Positions 21,254 through 26,035 of a stretch of DNA of 26,035 nt are shown here, in pieces. This stretch comes from Saccoglossus kowalevskii (taxonomy: Eukaryota; Hemichordata; Enteropneusta; Harrimaniidae): the NCBI RefSeq assembly GCF_000003605.2, contig NW_003136331.1:335036-361070 (forward strand). The letters are read 5' to 3'. Positions within the stretch are counted from its first letter, which is position 1; every line of letters begins with the position of its first letter. A program made the translations under genes and the position numbers. Under the pieces are notes generated by a model, which saw only the letters and a list, made by a program, of their open reading frames with translations, was not told the DNA's origin and made no database searches.

Positions 21254-23050
21254 TACAAAAAATATATCAGTCATACAATTCTACTACCTCATTTCAAAGG
21301 TTGTTGTAATCAGTAAAGTGCAAATACATTTTTTTCCCCAAAGATGCCCCTCTCCTAGGACTACACATTCAAGTTTATTGCGATTTATGTAACAAATTAA
21401 AAAATTTAAAGGTATGAATAGGCAGGAATACATTTCCAGAACATTAAAATTGCAATAATTTGGGGCATATCCAAACATTGGAAATCAGTTTTCTTCACAT
21501 TTGATTTGTTATGGACATTTTTTTGTTCATTCTTTTGCGAAAAATTGAAACAAAATTGCTCTTAGGAATGACTGCATTTCAATTCAGATAACTGATGTTC
21601 CTTCAAATATACCACAACATACAGTAGATCATAGCCTGGAAAAAGCAAAAGATTGGAAAGAATCAATTCAAAGTTAAACCTCAAACAGGTATAGCACTTT
21701 CTACATAGCAGTTTGAGCAACATCATGGACAAACTGCAAAACCCTGATACAAAAATTAAAATTGCATAAATTTCTTCAAAATAAATAATATGCATAGTTA
21801 CATCACTGGAACACACAAATATATAAATAATCATGCAAAAAAAAGAAGAGAGTATAGAAATCTCAACATGCAATTTGAAAGATGGAGACCAAGAATGAAA
21901 AGAAAATTTATGAAATGGTCAGAATGGAAATATCCATTAATACATTTACCTAAGATGAGAAAAGAGATTACCGGAAGGGTAGGAAAAAAAAATTATAACA
22001 CCAGGGAACTGAAATAAAAATCCAGCAAATTATCATGCATTACAGAGCTACATACTATGTTGACTTGTGATGCAGCAAGCTGAATGTAAAATGCTCATTT
22101 GTAGACACAGGGTTCCAACAGGCTTATCAGACATTTTTGTTGAAATTTCCAGAGTCCAAATCAATATGCATTTCGACCTGTTACTAATTGCAACAGATAG
22201 TATGTTCAGAGGGAAGAGCTGTTACCATGAAGAATTTCTGTTTGCAATTAGTGACAAGGCTAGGTGGGATTTGACACCAAACTGAACTACAAGTCTGATC
22301 TGAGAATTAATTCTGAATCAACTGGTGATATGACCCTTTTGTCTGATCAAAGAAATTTGGCTTCAGGACTTTATTTTAAAACCAAAACGATTTTATGAAA
22401 TAGACAAAAGATTACTTGCGAGTTCAAATACAATTGTTGAAACCCTGGAGGCAATATTCAGCATTGCATCGCAAGTAAAGTAACTGACATAAAAACCACA
22501 CAACAGGTCACAGACAACACAAAATACAGTACACTGCAGAGCTGATGGCCATTAATAACATTCACTATTTAATATCTATAAATACTATTCACTATCCCAT
22601 ATATATCTAACCAAATTTAGGATTACCATTCAAAATCTAACAGACTGAAGCCACTACTGACAGATCAACAAATTGTTTTCTAATTATCAAGACACAAGCT
22701 CAATGACTACTGCATGTTCTCTGCTTACATGTGCTTGTCACAAGTTGTGTCCAGGAACTCCAGGTTATATTTATTTTTAGAGACATACGAGTGGGCCGCA
22801 ATACCATAATAACCCTCAAATAATAGCCACACTTACTTAATATTAAAGTGCCACCAGTGTCCTGACATGTGAGACTGCATCAGTACATATTTTTTTTTAG
22901 CTTCGCTATTCACTTTGTCAACAAAGTGGAGCTGTTCGTATTACTGATTGTCCAGTGTCAACGTCAACTATTTTTGACTTCTTGAAAACAGCCTGATTAC
23001 TTTAATATTTTATATGTGGACATTTCGAGTGGACCTCTGACAGATTTGTT
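21254..23050. other. Region between the two alternative terminal exons
   Basis: AT-rich, intronic with respect to the distal isoform. I searched by eye for a third DGFA-like exon on the minus strand and found none. CACTTTGT-CA-ACAAAGTG (22911-22928) is an 18-bp palindrome with two SOX-like half-sites. Confidence 0.5.
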
Positions 23051-23067
23051 CATTTTGCGACAATAAG

Positions 23068-23073
23068 TTTATT
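23068..23073 (-). terminator. Poly(A) signal AATAAA for the proximal terminal exon
   Basis: On the minus strand AATAAA lies about 195 nt after the stop of the proximal terminal exon, in the context CTAAAAATAAACTTATTG. The spacing from stop to signal is nearly the same as for the distal exon. Confidence 0.5.
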
Positions 23074-23152
23074 TTTAGTACAAATTTTAGATTTATATTT
23101 TAACTTGGTATGGTCTGATTAAGTACAACAATACAAAAAAGAATTAAGAACA

Positions 23153-23172
23153 GATGGATGGATGGATGGATG
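23153..23172. repeat. (GATG)5 microsatellite in the proximal 3' UTR
   Basis: Five GATG units on the + strand, so CATC units in the sense direction of the minus-strand gene. A shorter CCATCCATC run follows the stop of the distal exon at about 21177-21185. Confidence 0.85.
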
Positions 23173-23267
23173 TCCGATAACATAGCTGACGTGTTAGCAA
23201 GCCAAATATGTGATGAAAATTACAACATGCAAGACTTTACTACAAGAATGTAACACCTGTAATAAAT

Positions 23268-23345
23268 TTAGAAGTCAGCTTGTTCAGGATCACCCTCAAG
23301 ATCTTCCGAAGCATTAGTGCCCTCTGGAGGTACTGCAAATCCATC
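23268..23345 (-). CDS. Proximal alternative terminal exon: acidic C-terminus starting DGFA
   Basis: On the minus strand an acceptor (CTACTTTTTATCAG, AG at 23347-23346) leads in phase 0 into DGFAVPPEGTNASEDLEG followed by DPEQADF and a TAA (23270-23268): 25 residues, strongly acidic. It is the upstream (first transcribed) of the two related terminal exons and has its own AATAAA at 23068-23073. Cleavage here would give this tail; skipping to 21250 would give the shorter, more acidic tail. The two tails differ mainly in a central insertion (TNASEDL against EDGII) and in ending with F or Y. The parent protein is not recognised, since its other exons lie mostly beyond the right edge. Confidence 0.65.
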   Translation of the reverse strand, partial: DGFAVPPEGTNASEDLEGDPEQADF

Positions 23346-23349
23346 CTGA

Positions 23350-25000
23350 TAAAAAGTAGAAGAAAGGACAGAATATAGTGGAGGGCAGGCATGTGGGCAG
23401 AAAAACCACCACCGATGAATCGAGCGTTATTTCACACAATGAATCAATGAAACGTGTACACTTTGAAATGCTAACATTTTTTTTTTTTTACTCAAAGCGG
23501 CAGCAAAATAATTATTGGTAAATGTATACTGAGTCATCTGCATACACTGTATGTATGCGATCCTCTGGATAAATGCATTAATAGGCCTATACATGAAAGC
23601 AACATGCATTTTTGGATCATCATTACAGTACAGTAAAGCACTATAGAAGAGTTGCAAGTTGACACAGGACATGGCAGTGAGAAAGATGATGGCTGACAAG
23701 AATACTAACTGTCACAAGTTACATGTATGTTTCACTCTCTACACAGCATGGAAACAAGCACTGTCACTACCATATTGTTTTGTACGCCTAAAGAGCAACA
23801 TTGTCATTTTGCTGCAGACTGGTTTGTGATGCACATCTCAGGATTATTACATGATTTAAACATTTTGGGTGAAAGCAACATCAAAAGGAAATGTCAAATT
23901 AATACTGGGAGAGACCTGAAAGATAAATTTCCCTTTCAATTTGCGCTTCTAATTGTCATATAGCAAATGGCAAAATATCAAAAATTAAACAATAGTTATG
24001 TAATGACTTAGTCTTGCACATCAGAACACCGTCACTGGTCAGACATACAAATCAAAATGCTGGATGGTGCCCACGTGTTCAAATTATCTTAGTTCATTTA
24101 AATATGTTAATGACAGGTCACAGACTTCATGGTCAACATGAAAGATATTTACCGATAATGTAGTGCAATCTTTTGGCTTTGAATTCCATGGGAAAACGAC
24201 ATGACTTTTTTTTAAATCAAGAAATTAGTTGTTTTCGAAAGATAAACTGAGCATTGAAAAAAAATTTAACAGTTTTTCGGTGATAACAGCTCATTGTCGA
24301 AAACTTGCGACACACTGACGTATTCATAAGGAATATTGACAAAAGTTGTCGCACGAACAAAGCAGTTTCACTGCGCGTTTGACGTCCTAACACTACTGAA
24401 CAATAAAGAGGTGTGAATATTTTTAGGCACGTTGTCGAAACAAATGAATAGGATTAGGAACAATGTACCAGCTGGTTGAAAGGCAGTCATGGTCTTGTTG
24501 AATTGGGGGTGAGGTTAGTAATAGGTACTTTTCATATTTTCAATTTTTCTTGAGAACTCTTTAAAGTGCCTGTGCAATGCCCACCCTCACGTTTCCCATT
24601 TTTGATCTGTGTCCCACTGAAATGGGCAGTTATTGATTTTTTTGCTGAAAATGATTACCCGTATCCAAGTTAATTTGGGATATTTCTCGTGTTGTAGCCA
24701 CGCCCACTTATCCTGAAACTGTCGACTGTTTCCAGATTTTCGACTCTCTCCGAAAATGCGCCACCAAATGCCAAAAAGTCATACCCCTGAGCCGTAATAA
24801 CACTGGTCGTTCAGTATACTTTTAAACGATATACATTTTTCGGTCAGCGTTTTTTTCTTTCTTATTTTATTTTTTTCGAGAGAGAGTTTTTAGATGTTGA
24901 TTTATGGGCAGTTGCAGTGAAACGTATAGTCATAGTGTAAGTATTCACACGTTTCTAATCGATCCGAAAGTGCGACATCAGTGGACGAAAGCCACTTAAC
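23350..25000. other. Intronic or intergenic stretch upstream of the proximal terminal exon
   Basis: No exon with convincing signals was found on either strand. 24540-24830 is less AT-rich, with CCACGCCCAC (KLF/SP-like) near 24699 and a GTGCCTGTGCAATGCCCACC block at about 24567 that has the look of a dispersed repeat, but no termini were found. TTGACGTCCTAAC near 24379 is CRE-like. Confidence 0.4.
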
Positions 25001-25039
25001 CTCAGCTTCTTTTTTTGTGGAAAAACTGTCCTCGTCCAT
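25001..25039 (-). CDS. Weak candidate start exon (MDEDSFSTKKEAE) for the minus-strand gene
   Basis: An ATG at 25039-25037 in good context (TTCATGG) opens MDEDSFSTKKEAE, followed at 25000 by GTTAAGT, a sub-optimal donor that would leave phase 0, as needed to join either DGFA exon. Unspliced, the frame continues to a TAA at 24904-24902 (45 codons). Direct splicing would give a very small acidic protein (33 or 38 residues). The match of strand, acidic character and phase is suggestive, but the donor has T at +3 and no further support is visible. Confidence 0.2.
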
Positions 25040-26035
25040 GAAAAAAACCAACTAGGTTTAAAGAGAAACGCCGACAACATAAACCTGGCGCAACACTTTT
25101 GAAAGAAATAGAATCCGGACCATGATCACCGAGGCAGATTTCAGAAGAGAGAGAAGAGAGACGGCAAGTGTTTCAAATGAGTTGACTTTTTTTGCGATCC
25201 TGATTATCGTTTTATAGAGACCATTTCGTCCCTGTTAAGTAAAGAGTAGCAATAATTTTGACAGTGACATGAAAACGAAGCGTCGGACGAACAGGAAATT
25301 ACACAGCCCTTACACACTGCTAATTGTTTTCATTTTCGAAGGCTAAAAGTTTCTGAATTGTTTGGTGATTGGTGTTGAATGTCAATTACACCTTTGTTCT
25401 TTTTTTACCTCCATGCTTGCAGCTTGATCTGCATAAATACTTTATGAAATAAGAATCCGGGCTTGGTCTATGTGTTTCCACCAAATAAAGTTTTAATATG
25501 ATGTTATAATTATGACAATCACGTCATGGATCACGCTAACTCGAATCCACTCTGAATTTATCTGTATGTGTGTCGATCTCAATTATTTTTGTTATCCAAT
25601 TAAACACCGCTTTTAACGCACTTGCCCTCGTCGTGACCCGACGCGTTCACCTATTTCAACAAAATTTCAATTTATTTCCACGCGGCTGTCATTTATTTAG
25701 TAACTGTGATTTGTCATTTTTTTAATTATTTTATAGTGATCACTATATTCTAATGTTTAGAATGTCAAAATATGTTCTCTTTTATTTTAATTTTGAAAGT
25801 TTTACTCAGACGATCGATGAAATAAAACAGTGTATGACGTGCCTAGTAACCTATTTTGTCCAGCGACAGTGGACAGTGTACAAACGTGCGCCGGTGACGA
25901 TCACGGTGACCAGCTACACCAGAACGGACATATTTCGCATCTAACTCAACCCCATGCAACAAAAATTGACTATGTGTTCATTATGGTCCATTCCTCCTCG
26001 ACGAACAAGTACATAAGTGAAAATTTAGTCAAAGA
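25040..26035. other. Right flank, nothing assigned
   Basis: AT-rich with scattered CpGs. A 63-codon + frame (25753-25944) has no recognisable feature. GGTGACGATCACGGTGACC at about 25892-25910 is a short repeat of GGTGAC half-sites. If the weak start exon is real, the promoter of the minus-strand gene would lie here, but no TATA box was placed. Confidence 0.4.

Noticed and set aside
22911-22928. CACTTTGT-CA-ACAAAGTG palindrome with paired SOX-like sites
   Set aside because: 8-bp arms with a 2-bp centre are expected about once per window by chance; no supporting cluster.

Overview
The window looks like AT-rich, intron-bearing animal DNA. Coding sequence is sparse, exons are short and bounded by GT-AG signals, there are AATAAA-type poly(A) signals, and the intergenic space holds several small terminal-inverted-repeat elements. 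There are no bacterial-style operons, no tRNA or rRNA genes and no CRISPR array that I can see. A marine invertebrate would fit the kinds of elements present, but I cannot name a species.

Left part (1-5.4 kb, + strand): an intronic 31-bp satellite-like array (1 to about 1383) is followed by three exons of one gene (1527-1776, 2023-2093, 5078 to about 5329). Their splice phases agree (phase 1, then phase 0) and together they encode about 190 residues of an unrecognised helical protein. The 2,984-bp second intron carries a GC-rich MITE-like element (2183-2501) and a 2.2-kb polypyrimidine minisatellite. The long open frame across that minisatellite (2748-4841) is a composition artefact, not a gene.

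Middle (5.4-13.3 kb): no convincing coding sequence. At 6.25-7.95 kb there is a cluster of homeodomain-type TAATT cores and two RFX/X-box-like palindromes that could be a cis-regulatory region. Next come two small elements: a 155-bp element with TTAA at both ends (13332-13494) and a 216-bp element with TA at both ends (13819-14038).

14.7-18.2 kb: a diverged fold-back structure. A left arm of about 430 bp (14763-15189) matches, in inverted orientation, a right arm (from 15417) that has been split by a 2.3-kb hAT-like non-autonomous transposon (15745-18076, 5-bp target duplication AATAC). The right arm resumes at 18082.

Right part (18.5-26 kb): a possible degenerate coding remnant (18489-19300) comes first. 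On the minus strand there are then two related terminal exons of one gene. Each begins with a splice acceptor and the residues DGFA, ends with its own acidic tail and stop codon, and has its own poly(A) signal (CDS 23345-23268 and 21248-21186). This is the signature of duplicated alternative last exons. Upstream exons are mostly outside the window or unrecognised; a weak candidate start exon lies at 25039-25001.
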